The notes: generated by a model from the sequence alone, not told the origin. A DNA stretch of 64,000 nt from Corynebacterium haematomassiliense (GCF_013978595.1 NZ_JACDTZ010000001.1:930001-994000), one strand, 5' to 3'; shown: positions 1 through 8,341, numbered from the stretch's first letter. Program-made: numbers and translations.

Positions 1-930
1 CTTGGCCAGGGAGTTGGACTTGGCCTGCTCCAGGGTCTGCTGGACGTAGGTTTGCAGGTCCAGGTCGATGGTCAGCTCGATCTGGGCGCCGCCGACGGCC
101 GGGACAACGTCGCGAAGCGAGCCCGGAATCGACTGGCCGTTCGCGGACACGTCCTCGGTGGAGCGGCCGTCGATGCCTGTCAGGTCTGCGTCGCGAGAGG
201 CTTCCATGCCGAACTGGCCTTGGCCGTCCATGGAGACCTTGCCGATGATGTTCTCGCCCACCGCACCGTTCGGGTACTGGCGGATGTCCTGGTGGTCCGC
301 CGCGATGCCGTGGAACGCCTCCGCGACGGTGGCGGCGACATCCGGGTCGACGTTGCGCACCAGCACCTCGTAGCTGGAATCCGCGTGCAGCTTGTCCAAG
401 ATCTCCTTGGCGCTGACCTGGCCGACCTTGGTGGTCGGCTCGCCGGTGACGGTGTTCGCGGGCGCGTCGCGCACCACTTCCCCGTCGCCGATCATGCCCG
501 GGATCTCGTTCGCCATCGTGCGCAGCACATCTTCGACGCGGGCGTCCACCTGGGCGGCGATCTCCTCGGCCGACAGCCCGTCCACACGCATCTCAAGCTC
601 CTGCTGCTCCTTGAGCTCCTTGCGCAGCTGCACCGGAGACACTGTCAGGGAGCGGGCCTGCATGGTGTAGGCCATCTTGTTGCCGTCGCGGTCCACGATC
701 TCGCCGCGGCGCGCGCGGTCCACGTAGGTGCGGCTGCGCTGGTCGTTGGCCTGCTCGCGCAGCTCGTCGCCGATGATCACCTGCACCCAAAACAGGCGGC
801 CGATGAGCAGGGCCGCCACCGCCAAGAAGACAATGCCGAGCCAGTACACACGCTTACCCGTGATCTGCTTCTGGGAAGCCTGCGCCGCATTCTCTGGCCT
901 TACCTGCGCGCTCGCGCTAGTGCGTGGCAC
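1..930 (-). CDS. ftsI: Penicillin-binding protein FtsI (PBP3-type), N-terminal part, cut by window edge
   Basis: Septal peptidoglycan transpeptidase acting at the outer face of the membrane during division. The first 310 codons are present. A basic cytoplasmic stretch is followed by one membrane segment (about residues 28-50), then the class B PBP start RGEIVDRDG and the dimerisation domain. The last visible residues (DLQTYVQQTLEQAK) are the conserved helix just before the transpeptidase domain, so the SxxK active site lies outside the window. The GTG start at 930 has GAGGTG six bases upstream. It follows the FtsL-like gene by 97 bases, in the usual mraZ-rsmH-ftsL-ftsI order. The frame is open to position 1 with no stop. 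Confidence 0.93.
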   Translation of the reverse strand, partial: MPRTSASAQVRPENAAQASQKQITGKRVYWLGIVFLAVAALLIGRLFWVQVIIGDELREQANDQRSRTYVDRARRGEIVDRDGNKMAYTMQARSLTVSPVQLRKELKEQQELEMRVDGLSAEEIAAQVDARVEDVLRTMANEIPGMIGDGEVVRDAPANTVTGEPTTKVGQVSAKEILDKLHADSSYEVLVRNVDPDVAATVAEAFHGIAADHQDIRQYPNGAVGENIIGKVSMDGQGQFGMEASRDADLTGIDGRSTEDVSANGQSIPGSLRDVVPAVGGAQIELTIDLDLQTYVQQTLEQAKSNSLAK

Positions 931-1027
931 TGCTCACCTCCCATATCCACTGGCTGGTACCCGCCTTTATGTCGACAACCATCATGCCCCGCCCTCGGGC
1001 AGATACCTAGGTGCGCCACGCCAGCCG

Positions 1028-1708
1028 TTACGGCTGGGCCGCAACGTTGGCCTGGTACGGAGCCAAGTTGTCAAGGCGTGGGGCGTTCGCGGCGCGACCC
1101 GGACGCTGCGTCAGCGCATCCTCGAGCTCCTTCGTCGCGCGGTCATCCGACGACGCGCGGGAGGCCGGGCGGCCCTCGCCGTTGACGTCCACCAGCTTGG
1201 AGGCGGACTCCGGGTTGTACGGGCGCTGCTCCTCCGCGTGGCCTTCCTCATTGACCGCGACCACGCCCGGCTCGCCGGCGAGCACCATGCCCATGGAATC
1301 CGCGCGCTGCGCAAGCGCCGCCGAGGAACGGCGGTCCTCCAAGTCGCGGTTGAGGGACTCGACCTCATTTGCCAGCTGCTGCTCCTTGGCCTGCAGCTTC
1401 TGGATGGCAAAGGTCTGCGTGGTGGCAATGCCCGACAGGATCATCGCAGCCGCGATGCCGATGACCAGCAGTGGCAGCGCGATCTGGGACAGCGAAGAAA
1501 ACTTCGAGCGCGCCTTCGTGGTGGCCACGCGGCGCCCGCGGACGGACACCACCTGGTTGGATCCGAGCCGGCCCCGGGCCTTCGTGCGCTGCACGTGCGG
1601 CTTTACGCCCGGCGTGGTGCGCACACGGCTGGCCGGGTGCTCAGTGCGGCCCTGCGTGCGGCCTGGTGTGCGGGTCAGCGTTGCCGATCGCGTTGGTCGT
1701 GCAGCCAT
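1028..1708 (-). CDS. ftsL: FtsL-like septum formation protein
   Basis: Bitopic division protein of the FtsQ-L-B type, expected to sit at the divisome with FtsI. The 226-residue product has a long basic Pro/Arg-rich cytoplasmic tail (1-70), one hydrophobic segment (about 75-96) and a short coiled coil (about 100-130), then a low-complexity charged tail. FtsL sequences are poorly conserved, so the call rests mainly on topology and its place between rsmH and ftsI. ATG at 1708 has AAAGGA eight bases upstream. The gap to rsmH is 21 bases, which suggests one transcript. Confidence 0.85.
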   Translation of the reverse strand: MAARPTRSATLTRTPGRTQGRTEHPASRVRTTPGVKPHVQRTKARGRLGSNQVVSVRGRRVATTKARSKFSSLSQIALPLLVIGIAAAMILSGIATTQTFAIQKLQAKEQQLANEVESLNRDLEDRRSSAALAQRADSMGMVLAGEPGVVAVNEEGHAEEQRPYNPESASKLVDVNGEGRPASRASSDDRATKELEDALTQRPGRAANAPRLDNLAPYQANVAAQP

Positions 1709-1729
1709 GGTGTCCGTCCTTTGTCGGGC

Positions 1730-2743
1730 TTAGCGGGTGGGTTGGGGTGGGTTGAGTTTTTCAATGCAACGCACCCTCACGGGCGCGGCGCGGGGATTGC
1801 GTTCGATCTCCTCCGCCGGTGCTTTCTCCGCGCCGCGGGTGACGGTGCGGAACTCCGGCTCGGTGCCCGGCAAGTCCATCGGCAGGCCAACCGGGGTCTT
1901 GGAGGTGGTGAGCTCGTTGAACGCGGCTTTGACGATCTTGTCTTCCAGGGACTGGTAGCTCATGAACACCGCGCGCCCGCCGACACCGAGCAGGTCGGTG
2001 ATCACGGGCACGACGTTTTCCACCGCCTCGAGCTCGCGGTTGACCTCGATGCGCAGCGCCTGGAACGTGCGCTTCGCGGGGTGCCCGCCGGTGCGGCGGG
2101 TCGCCGCCGGGATGGTGGCGTAGAGCAGCTCCACCAGACGCGCGGCGCGGTCGAAGGGCTCGCGCTCGCGCTCCGCAATCACGGCGGAGGCGATCTTGCC
2201 GGCGAAACGCTCGTCGCCGTAGGTCTTCAAAATCCGGGCCAGGTCGCCGTGGCTGTAGGTGTTGAGCACCTCGGCCGCGGTGATGCCTTGGGTCTGATCC
2301 ATGCGCATGTCCAGCGGGGCGTCGCCCCGGTAGGAAAAGCCGCGCTCTTCCTGGTCCAGCTGCATGGACGACACGCCGAGGTCGAACAGCGCGCCCGCGA
2401 TGCCGTGCTCGCGGGCCGTGTCGAAGATGTCGCCGGCGTTGTCCGCCACCGCCTCGTCGACGTGGTCGAAGCGGCACTGCACCGCGGTGAAGCGGTCGCC
2501 GAAAGGCGCCAAGCGTTCCGACGCCTGACGCAGCGCGTTCGGGTCCCGGTCCACGCCGATCACGCGTGCGTTGGGAAAGACGTTGAGGAAGTGCTCTGTG
2601 TGGCCGCCGGCGCCGAGCGTGCCGTCGATAAGCACCGCATTTGCCCCGAACTTTTCGACGCTGGGCGCGAGCAGTTCAGCCATGCGGTCGCGCATGACGG
2701 GGACGTGACCGTGCGGGTCGTCAGCGAGCGTGAAGTTCGCCAT
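1730..2743 (-). CDS. rsmH: 16S rRNA (cytosine1402-N4)-methyltransferase RsmH (MraW)
   Basis: Methylates N4 of C1402 in the decoding centre of 16S rRNA using S-adenosylmethionine. The 337-residue product begins MANFTLADD and carries the SAM-binding stretch [16 protein letters not shown] (about 38-53) followed by [10 protein letters not shown], both typical of the family, and the C-terminal [19 protein letters not shown] block. The frame is open for 39 more codons upstream, but ATG 2743 is chosen because GGAGGG lies eight bases before it and family proteins start with this HVPVM region near residue 13. Second gene of the mra cluster. Confidence 0.96.
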   Translation of the reverse strand: MANFTLADDPHGHVPVMRDRMAELLAPSVEKFGANAVLIDGTLGAGGHTEHFLNVFPNARVIGVDRDPNALRQASERLAPFGDRFTAVQCRFDHVDEAVADNAGDIFDTAREHGIAGALFDLGVSSMQLDQEERGFSYRGDAPLDMRMDQTQGITAAEVLNTYSHGDLARILKTYGDERFAGKIASAVIAEREREPFDRAARLVELLYATIPAATRRTGGHPAKRTFQALRIEVNRELEAVENVVPVITDLLGVGGRAVFMSYQSLEDKIVKAAFNELTTSKTPVGLPMDLPGTEPEFRTVTRGAEKAPAEEIERNPRAAPVRVRCIEKLNPPQPTR

Positions 2744-2933
2744 GCCATGCCCTCCGTGTCCCTTTAGTGTCCCAAGCTCGTGCGGTGTGTCAGCGATGTC
2801 AGCGCGGGGAGCGCATAGAGCCCTGCCCGGGGCGGCTGTTCTGATGTCGGGGAAGTACACCAGAACGCTTCACGCCCCGGACAGAGTCCGTACACGCTCT
2901 CCGTAGTCGATGCCTGCTGCCGGGTAGTCAGCC

Positions 2934-3368
2934 CTACAGCAGACCGGAGAGAATGTCGTCGTCATCCGCCGCGGAGAACGCGGCTTCAGTCTCTTCTTGA
3001 TACTTATTCCAGGACTCGAGGTCCCAGATCTCGAGAAAACCCACCGACCCGATGACCACGCACTCCTTGGAAAGGCTTGCGTACTCCCGGTGCGCCGGGG
3101 ACAGGGTGATTCGCCCAGACCCGTCGAGCGTTTGCTCATCCGCGCTGGCAGCCAGGTTGCGGATGAACGCGCGCGCCTTGGGGTTTGTGCGGGATGCCGC
3201 TGCGGCCTTGCGGGCGCGGGCGGCGAACTCGTCACGCGGGTACACCGCAAGCGAGTGGTCCTGCCCCTTGGTCACCATCAACCCGTCCGCAAGATCCTCA
3301 CGGAACTTCGCGGGGAGCGTCAGGCGACCTTTGTCGTCGAGCTTGGGAGTGTAGGTTCCCAGAAACAT
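2934..3368 (-). CDS. mraZ: Transcriptional regulator MraZ
   Basis: DNA-binding regulator of the division/cell-wall cluster. The 144-residue protein begins [23 protein letters not shown] and contains two SpoVT/AbrB-type repeats (about 5-50 and 76-120) with the DKGR and DGSGRI signatures. In E. coli MraZ represses its own promoter by binding TGGGN repeats spaced ten bases apart; such repeats are present about 110 bases upstream (3476-3500). First gene of the cluster, 190 bases before rsmH. Confidence 0.96.
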   Translation of the reverse strand: MFLGTYTPKLDDKGRLTLPAKFREDLADGLMVTKGQDHSLAVYPRDEFAARARKAAAASRTNPKARAFIRNLAASADEQTLDGSGRITLSPAHREYASLSKECVVIGSVGFLEIWDLESWNKYQEETEAAFSAADDDDILSGLL

Positions 3369-3475
3369 CCGGCGACCTACCTTCCTTCACTTTCTGACGT
3401 TGGCTGTGAAATTTTCTCGGCTTCGTTCCACACCGCGCACGTAGTCAAGATGCGCGCCACGTCACTCCGCTGAGC

Positions 3476-3500
3476 CCCACTTTAACCCACTTTCCCCCAC
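3476..3500 (-). promoter_or_regulatory. Probable MraZ operator: three GTGGG repeats, 10-bp period
   Basis: On the minus strand GTGGG occurs three times separated by exactly five bases (3496-3500, 3486-3490, 3476-3480), two of them inside AAAGTGGG. E. coli MraZ binds TGGGN repeats separated by five bases, and mollicute MraZ boxes carry AAAGTGG. Spacing, orientation toward mraZ and position support autoregulation. Binding itself is inferred. Confidence 0.65.
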
Positions 3501-3675
3501 AAACGCCACACTTCGGCAGTTTTTTGTTCTGACGTGTCGCATTTTCACAGCTCAAAGCCGCTATTTCGCCGTGGGCGAGTTTACCCGCAAAGTCTCGAAC
3601 CACGGCTCACACACGCCACTTTCTACCCCTCTAACCCCATGGCTTTCGTCCCGAGTGGAACGTCTGCACCCAAGT

Positions 3676-3712
3676 TTGGGCGCTTTTGGGGCACAGGTGG
3701 GGAGAAGTGGGG
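3676..3712 (+). promoter_or_regulatory. Second TGGG repeat array, opposite orientation
   Basis: TGGG occurs on the plus strand at 3678, 3688, 3698 and 3708, a strict ten-base period like an MraZ operator but pointing away from mraZ. It lies about 180 bases from the first array and directly before the DUF3040 terminator. No plus-strand gene follows, so its target is unclear; it could be a looping partner of the first array or chance in a G-rich stretch. Confidence 0.4.
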
Positions 3713-3732
3713 ATTTGGGGCGGGCACGAAAA

Positions 3733-3762
3733 AGCGCCCTCCCGCTATGCCGGGAAGGCGCT
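3733..3762 (-). terminator. Rho-independent terminator of the DUF3040 gene
   Basis: Stem AGCGCC/GGCGCT with an inner CCCG/CGGG pair, followed on the minus strand by a T-run (3729-3733). It lies 20 bases after the DUF3040 stop codon. Confidence 0.75.
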
Positions 3763-3782
3763 GTCGCAGATGCCGTTAAATA

Positions 3783-4175
3783 TTACTGACGGTCCTCAAA
3801 ACGCCGACGAAAGCTTTCCTCCATGCTGGCGCTGCGCTGGGTGCGGGGCTTTGCCTGCCTGGACGCGCGTGCGGACGGGGACGACTGGTTCGACGGGGTG
3901 CGCAGGGCCATGATGCCGCCGAAGAGCATGACTGCGAAGCCGATGATGCTCAGCACAATCGTCCAAATGCTCAAGCTCGCCAGTGCCACGCCGCCGAGCA
4001 GCAGCACGAGCCCCAAGACGATCAGCGCGACGCTGCGCATGGTCAATCGCCCCGTCTTAGGCGCGGAACCGAAGCCAGATTCAGTCACGACACTGCTACC
4101 GAATTTCGGGTCGTCCGCGAAGAGCGACTGCTCAATTTCGCGCAACGCCCGCATTTCCTGCTCAGATAGAGACAC
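3783..4175 (-). CDS. DUF3040 family small membrane protein
   Basis: A 130-residue actinobacterial protein of unknown function. The N-terminus MSLSEQEMRALREIEQ is the DUF3040 signature, followed by two closely spaced membrane segments (about 48-66 and 70-90) and a charged tail. GTG start at 4175 with GGAGAG upstream. Homologues commonly neighbour mraZ in actinobacteria. It is followed by its own terminator, so it is probably monocistronic. No enzymatic motif is visible. Confidence 0.85.
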   Translation of the reverse strand: MSLSEQEMRALREIEQSLFADDPKFGSSVVTESGFGSAPKTGRLTMRSVALIVLGLVLLLGGVALASLSIWTIVLSIIGFAVMLFGGIMALRTPSNQSSPSARASRQAKPRTQRSASMEESFRRRFEDRQ

Positions 4176-4265
4176 TGCTCACTCTCCAGATACCGATGGC
4201 GGACTGACAATATCCGATTAACGGCCATGGTACGCAGATTGTTCCCGTGTCCCACTTTCGTCCCG

Positions 4266-4703
4266 CTAGGCGGCCATCGGCACCTCCCCTGCACGGGTGG
4301 ACAGGTAGAACTCCTCCGCATCCGCAAGTAAGCGGTGCACGACGGCCGCGCCCGGATCCGTTTCAATGCCGGACGCCACCCTGCCGCGTTGCGCCGAATA
4401 GCGCTTGAACACGGCCGCCCAATGCGCGCCGTCGTCGCCCGTGAGCGCGAGCTTGTCCCACGCGCTGGTGGGCAGCCGCTTGCGCTTGCGCACGACCGGC
4501 GAGCCCGCGTTCCGCGCCCCGGCGACCCGAAGCGCCGCACGGTAGGCGTTTTCCATCGCCACGTCGTGCCTGCCAGCCTCAAAATCATCGTGCGCCAGTC
4601 CAATCAGCTCCTCGGCCGCGGCCAGGAACTGGTCCGCCTTGCTGATACGCGCGCCCCGCCCGTACACCGCACCGGTTGTTGCCGAAACTACGCTTCCCAT
4701 CAT
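4266..4703 (-). CDS. HEPN domain protein, SAV_6107 family
   Basis: A 145-residue helical protein resembling the actinobacterial SAV_6107-type HEPN family: the segment KADQFLAAAEELIGLAHDD followed by ENAYRAALRVAGAR fits the HEPN four-helix pattern. HEPN proteins are often RNases or toxin-like, but I do not see a clear RxxxxH catalytic motif, so activity is not claimed. ATG 4703 is chosen over the upstream ATG 4724 because GGAGGAAGCG precedes it directly. Divergent from the acetyltransferase gene; a LexA-type SOS box lies in the shared upstream region, and a TAGGGT hexamer could serve as its -10. Confidence 0.75.
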   Translation of the reverse strand: MMGSVVSATTGAVYGRGARISKADQFLAAAEELIGLAHDDFEAGRHDVAMENAYRAALRVAGARNAGSPVVRKRKRLPTSAWDKLALTGDDGAHWAAVFKRYSAQRGRVASGIETDPGAAVVHRLLADAEEFYLSTRAGEVPMAA

Positions 4704-4785
4704 CGCTTCCTCCTGCGCAAACATTGCTTTCGTTTAAGTGATGGGCTCACCCTAAAACACCCGTTCGACACCACCGGCCCCTCAA

Positions 4786-4801
4786 ACGAACGTGTGTTCG
4801 A
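4786..4801. promoter_or_regulatory. LexA (SOS) box
   Basis: The 14-base core CGAACGTGTGTTCG (4787-4800) is a match to the Gram-positive/actinobacterial LexA box CGAAC-N4-GTTCG, with an extra matching A on the right flank. It is 83 bases upstream of the HEPN start and 55 bases upstream of the acetyltransferase start, so either or both may be SOS-controlled. The match is direct; regulation is inferred. Confidence 0.7.
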
Positions 4802-4855
4802 ACCAATGTTTGGGTTCTTGTCACGCCCCGCACCCGCAAGTGCTTCCATAGAGGG

Positions 4856-5419
4856 GTGACTGCAACCATCCAGCGCCTCACGGCAGCCGAGTTCCTGATG
4901 CTCGTCCCCACGCTCGTTGACATCTATATCGAGGCCATGGGGTACCCGCGGTCTATGCGCCGCCAGCGCATTCAGGTGTGGAAGGGCGAGGTGCGCTCCC
5001 CCGGTTTCACTGCGATCGCGGCGATCGAGGGCGGCCAGGTCGTGGGCGTCGCCTACGGCTTCATCGGCACCCGGGAGCGCTGGTGGGACCGCCAACTCGT
5101 GCGCGCGATGGAGGCGAACGGCGGGATCACGGATCAGGACCGGGACATGCTGCGCAGCTACTTCGAGGTCGCGGAGGTGCACGTCTCCCCCGCCCTGCAA
5201 GGCAATGGTCTGGGCTCCCGCCTGCTCACGGAGCTGCTGCGGGAAGCCCCGACTCGCTGGGCGCTGCTGTCTACTCCGGAGGTTGCGGGCGAGGCGAACA
5301 ACGCGTTCGGGCTCTACCGAAAGTTCGGTTTCACGGACGTGGCGCGCAATTTCCTCTATGAGGGAGATAAACGGCCCTTCGCCATCCTCGCCCTCGATCT
5401 GCAAAACCCCACTGGGTAG
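4856..5419 (+). CDS. GNAT family N-acetyltransferase
   Basis: A 187-residue acetyl-CoA-dependent acetyltransferase; the substrate cannot be told. Motif A is clear: VHVSPALQGNGLGSRLLTEL (about 108-127) with the Q/GxGxG acetyl-CoA loop, followed by LYRKFGFTDVARNFLY, the typical C-terminal GNAT strand. GTG start at 4856 gives MTATIQRLT; only a G-rich stretch abuts it, so initiation may be leaderless. Divergent from the HEPN gene, 45 bases before idsA. Confidence 0.88.
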   Translation: MTATIQRLTAAEFLMLVPTLVDIYIEAMGYPRSMRRQRIQVWKGEVRSPGFTAIAAIEGGQVVGVAYGFIGTRERWWDRQLVRAMEANGGITDQDRDMLRSYFEVAEVHVSPALQGNGLGSRLLTELLREAPTRWALLSTPEVAGEANNAFGLYRKFGFTDVARNFLYEGDKRPFAILALDLQNPTG

Positions 5420-5463
5420 GGTTTGCAGGGAAAGCACGAATTTCAGGCACGAGGAGCGTGGGC

Positions 5464-6546
5464 GTGAAAAATCTTGGGCTCGAGGACGTACCGGCACAGG
5501 TGGAGCAGCATCTTGCAGCGTTTTTTGACGAGCGCGCGAAGGCTGTCGAAACCATTGGTGAGCCTGTCGCCCACGCCGTGGGCCACCTGCGTCGCTTTGT
5601 CCTCGGCGGCGGCAAGCGCGTGCGCCCCACGTACGGATGGGCCGGGTTCGTCGGCGCCGGCGGTCTTCACGGCACCGAGGACCCCGCGGCAGTGCTTCGC
5701 GCGGTCAGCTCGCTGGAGCTGATCCAGGCGTGCGCGCTGGTGCACGACGACATCATCGACGCCTCCGACACCCGGCGCGGCAACCCCACGGTGCACCGCG
5801 CGCTCGAAGCGGAGCACCGCAGCCAGGGCCTGCTCGGCTCCGCGGAGCTCTACGGCACGAACGCGGCGATCCTGCTCGGCGACCTCGCACTCGCCTGGGC
5901 TGAGGACATGTGGCGTTACTCCGGCGTCTCCCAAGACGCGCTCGCGCGCGCCGCGGAGCCGTGGGTGGGCATGCGCACCGAGGTCATCGGCGGCCAGTTG
6001 CTGGACATGATGCTGGAGAGCCTCGGCAGCGAGTCGGTGGAGATGGCCAACCGCGTCAACCGGTTCAAAACGGCGGCGTACACCATCGAGCGCCCCCTCC
6101 ACCTGGGCGCGGCGCTTGCGGGTGCGGGCGATTCGCTTATCGACGCCTTCCGTGGTTACGGCCGCGACATCGGCATCGCGTTCCAGCTGCGCGACGACTT
6201 GCTCGGCGTGTTCGGCGACCCGGCGGTGACCGGCAAGCCGGCCGGCGACGACATCCGCGAAGGCAAGCGCACGGAACTGTTCGCCACCGCCCTCGAGCTG
6301 CTGGACCAGGCGGACCCGGCCGCCGCGCAAGAGCTACGTGACGGGATTGGGAAGACGGAGGACGAGGCGGAGCTGCGTCGATTAGCAGCGCTCATCCGCT
6401 CCAGCGGCGCGGAAGACGCGGTGGAGGCGCGCATCGAGGAGCTCACCGCCTCCGGCCTGGGCTTTTTGGCCGGCGCCGGCATCAACGACGCCGCCGTTGA
6501 AGCGCTCACCGTGCTCGCGCACAAGGCCACCGACCGGCGGATGTGA
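5464..6546 (+). CDS. idsA: Polyprenyl diphosphate synthase (geranylgeranyl diphosphate synthase IdsA)
   Basis: Condenses isopentenyl diphosphate with allylic diphosphates to make C20 or longer precursors for menaquinone, carotenoids or decaprenyl phosphate. The 360-residue protein has both Asp-rich motifs: first DDIID (95-99) followed by TRRGNPTVH, and second QLRDDLLGVFGD (Asp 244). In C. glutamicum the gene at this position (idsA, next to mptB) is the main GGPP synthase, so that assignment is used. GTG 5464 is preferred to GTG 5458 because GAGGAG at 5451-5456 gives it a seven-base spacing. Its stop overlaps the mptB start. Confidence 0.88.
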   Translation: MKNLGLEDVPAQVEQHLAAFFDERAKAVETIGEPVAHAVGHLRRFVLGGGKRVRPTYGWAGFVGAGGLHGTEDPAAVLRAVSSLELIQACALVHDDIIDASDTRRGNPTVHRALEAEHRSQGLLGSAELYGTNAAILLGDLALAWAEDMWRYSGVSQDALARAAEPWVGMRTEVIGGQLLDMMLESLGSESVEMANRVNRFKTAAYTIERPLHLGAALAGAGDSLIDAFRGYGRDIGIAFQLRDDLLGVFGDPAVTGKPAGDDIREGKRTELFATALELLDQADPAAAQELRDGIGKTEDEAELRRLAALIRSSGAEDAVEARIEELTASGLGFLAGAGINDAAVEALTVLAHKATDRRM

Positions 6547-8051
6547 TGCGCCCGCAACATTTGGGCGTTGCCGCCTGCGCGCTGATCGCCGTGGGCTCGT
6601 TCGGCGCCGGCGCGACCCGTTACCGCGGCGGCCTGCTGCGCGCGGTGGGCCTGGAGCACCTGTCCTACGGGCACGGCCGCGCGCTGATGGACGTGCTGCT
6701 CACCGCCGGCATTTTCGGCCTGGTGGTGGCGTGGGTGCTGCTGTGGAAAACCCGGCCCGGCCTGGCGCAGGTGCGCCGCAGCGTGTGCTGGTGGGCGGGC
6801 GTTCTCGCGCTGTCCGCGCCGATCCTGTCGCGCGACGTGTACTCCTACCTCATGCAGGGAGCGATGCTTCGCGACGGCTTCGACCCGTACTCCGAAGGCG
6901 CCGCCGTCAACCCGGGTCCGTACCTGTGGGAGGTCTCCCACGACTGGCGCAACACCACCACGCCGTACGGTCCTTTGCACCTCGGCGTGGGCAAGGCGGT
7001 GACGTGGCTGGTCGGCGAGAACGTCACGTTGGGCCTGGTGGTCTACCGGCTGATTTCGCTGGCGGGTTTCGCGTTGATCGTGTGGGCCCTGCCGCGCATT
7101 GCCACGCAGATCGGCGGCGATCCCGCGCTCGCTTTGTGGCTGGGCGCGGCCAACCCGGTGATGCTGCTGCACCTCATTGGCGGCATGCACAACGAGGCCG
7201 TCATGGTCGGTCTGGTCAGCGTGGGCCTTCTGTCGTGCCTGCGCAGCCGCTGGTGCACCCCCGGCATCGCGCTGATCGCCCTGGCGGTGTCGCTGAAAGC
7301 CACCGCCGCGGTGGCGCTGCCGTTCGTGGTTTGGCTGATGGTCCAGCGCCGCAGCACCACCACGCTTGGCGCCGCCGGCATGCTCGTGGCTGGCGGGGCG
7401 TGGGCGCTCGCCGTCAACGTCGCCGTGATCCAGCTGGTCACGTGGGCATCCGGCACCACCTGGGGGTGGCTCGAAGAGATCACCGGCAACTCGAAGGTGA
7501 TCAACCCGCTCGCCGGCCCCACCCTCGCCGCCGAACTGATCACGCCGGTGCTCCAGCTTTTCGACGACACGTTCCGCTACAACACCGCCCTCGGCTGGAC
7601 CCGCACCGTCTTTTCCGTGCTCATGCTGGTTGGCCTGGCGGTGGTGTGGTGGATCTTCCGCCCCCGCCGCGGCGAGGCCTACGAGCGCCGCGCCGTCGCC
7701 GGCACCACCGCCGCATACACTGTGGCGTTTGCCGCCAACGCGGTGACGCTGCCCTGGTACTACGCCTCCGTCATCTCGCTAGCTGGCACGTTTAAGCCGC
7801 CGGCTTGGGTGGTGCGGGTGACCGTCGGGGCGTCAATAGTCGTGGCGCTGGCGTTCAAGGGCAGCGGCAACCACCGCCTCTACGACATGTGGTTCCTCGC
7901 CTTTGCCGCGACCGCCGCCGTCGTGGCGGTGGAGTGGCTGTTTAGGGATCCGGCTAGAACGCCATCGCCTGCGCGCGGCGGATCACTTCGCGAGCTTTTT
8001 GGCCGTGCAGCGCGTCCACAGGACGCCCCGGCAGAGAATCATCCGGTGTAA
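6546..8051 (+). CDS. mptB: Alpha-(1->6) mannosyltransferase MptB
   Basis: Polytopic GT-C glycosyltransferase that uses polyprenyl-phosphomannose to start the alpha-1,6-mannan backbone of lipomannan/lipoarabinomannan. The roughly 500-residue protein has about a dozen hydrophobic segments and an early loop SRDVYSYLMQGAML with DGFDPYSEG, the acidic region typical of the family. ATG 6546 overlaps the idsA stop as TGATG. The last 33 codons are Pro/Arg-rich, not membrane-like, and overlap the convergent DNA-binding gene by 98 bases, so the C-terminus is probably species-specific. Confidence 0.88.
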   Translation: MRPQHLGVAACALIAVGSFGAGATRYRGGLLRAVGLEHLSYGHGRALMDVLLTAGIFGLVVAWVLLWKTRPGLAQVRRSVCWWAGVLALSAPILSRDVYSYLMQGAMLRDGFDPYSEGAAVNPGPYLWEVSHDWRNTTTPYGPLHLGVGKAVTWLVGENVTLGLVVYRLISLAGFALIVWALPRIATQIGGDPALALWLGAANPVMLLHLIGGMHNEAVMVGLVSVGLLSCLRSRWCTPGIALIALAVSLKATAAVALPFVVWLMVQRRSTTTLGAAGMLVAGGAWALAVNVAVIQLVTWASGTTWGWLEEITGNSKVINPLAGPTLAAELITPVLQLFDDTFRYNTALGWTRTVFSVLMLVGLAVVWWIFRPRRGEAYERRAVAGTTAAYTVAFAANAVTLPWYYASVISLAGTFKPPAWVVRVTVGASIVVALAFKGSGNHRLYDMWFLAFAATAAVVAVEWLFRDPARTPSPARGGSLRELFGRAARPQDAPAENHPV

Positions 8052-8316
8052 ACAGGAACGCTAGGATCTCGTCGGCGTCGTAGCCGCCGTCGAAAAGCAC
8101 GGTGATCGCGCCGGAGACGAACTTGCTCAAGCCGTCCTCGCCGAGCAGGCTCGCCGGCACAACCTTCTTGCCGTCCTTGACGTAGTGCACCAGCTTCTTC
8201 GCGCCGATGTAGTCGTGCACCTTGGTCACCGGCACGCCAAGCTTCTCGGCGACATCCGGGAACGGCAGCAGGGTTTCGTCGATAAGCAATTGCTCAAGAT
8301 TCGTTTGTGCGCTCAC
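7954..8316 (-). CDS. Rv2175c-like DNA-binding protein
   Basis: A 120-residue winged-helix DNA-binding protein: helix-turn-helix FPDVAEKLGVPVTKVHDYIG (about 20-39) and the conserved end RPVDALHGQKAREVIRRAQA. In M. tuberculosis the adjacent orthologue Rv2175c is a substrate of the kinase PknL, phosphorylated near its N-terminus; the N-terminal Ser/Thr here (SAQT) could serve the same role (inference). GTG 8316 is chosen: TAGAAT lies seven to eight bases before it with no Shine-Dalgarno, a leaderless arrangement. It is divergent from pknL with 25 bases between starts and overlaps the end of mptB by 98 bases. Confidence 0.85.
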   Translation of the reverse strand: MSAQTNLEQLLIDETLLPFPDVAEKLGVPVTKVHDYIGAKKLVHYVKDGKKVVPASLLGEDGLSKFVSGAITVLFDGGYDADEILAFLFTPDDSLPGRPVDALHGQKAREVIRRAQAMAF

Positions 8317-8324
8317 GGTCGGCG

Positions 8325-8334
8325 ATTCTACTCT
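8325..8334. promoter_or_regulatory. Overlapping divergent -10 elements of pknL and the Rv2175c-like gene
   Basis: TACTCT (8329-8334, plus) sits seven bases before the pknL ATG and TAGAAT (8325-8330, minus) sits eight bases before the GTG of the DNA-binding gene. The two hexamers share two bases, so both genes appear leaderless and the promoters should exclude each other. Confidence 0.6.
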
Positions 8335-8341
8335 GGTGCAC

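Larger units (their letters stand above)
3369..3732. other. Intergenic region upstream of mraZ
   Basis: No credible gene. It holds the mraZ promoter region (a TTGACT hexamer on the minus strand at 3443-3448 but no convincing -10), one array of GTGGG repeats reading toward mraZ, a second array of TGGG repeats reading the opposite way near 3678-3712, and a degenerate third cluster near 3616-3639. Two short overlapping open frames on the plus strand (3534-3789) lack coding character. Confidence 0.6.

Noticed and set aside
3534..3789. Two overlapping plus-strand frames between mraZ and DUF3040
   Set aside because: No ribosome-binding site, no coding bias, and they run through the DUF3040 terminator.
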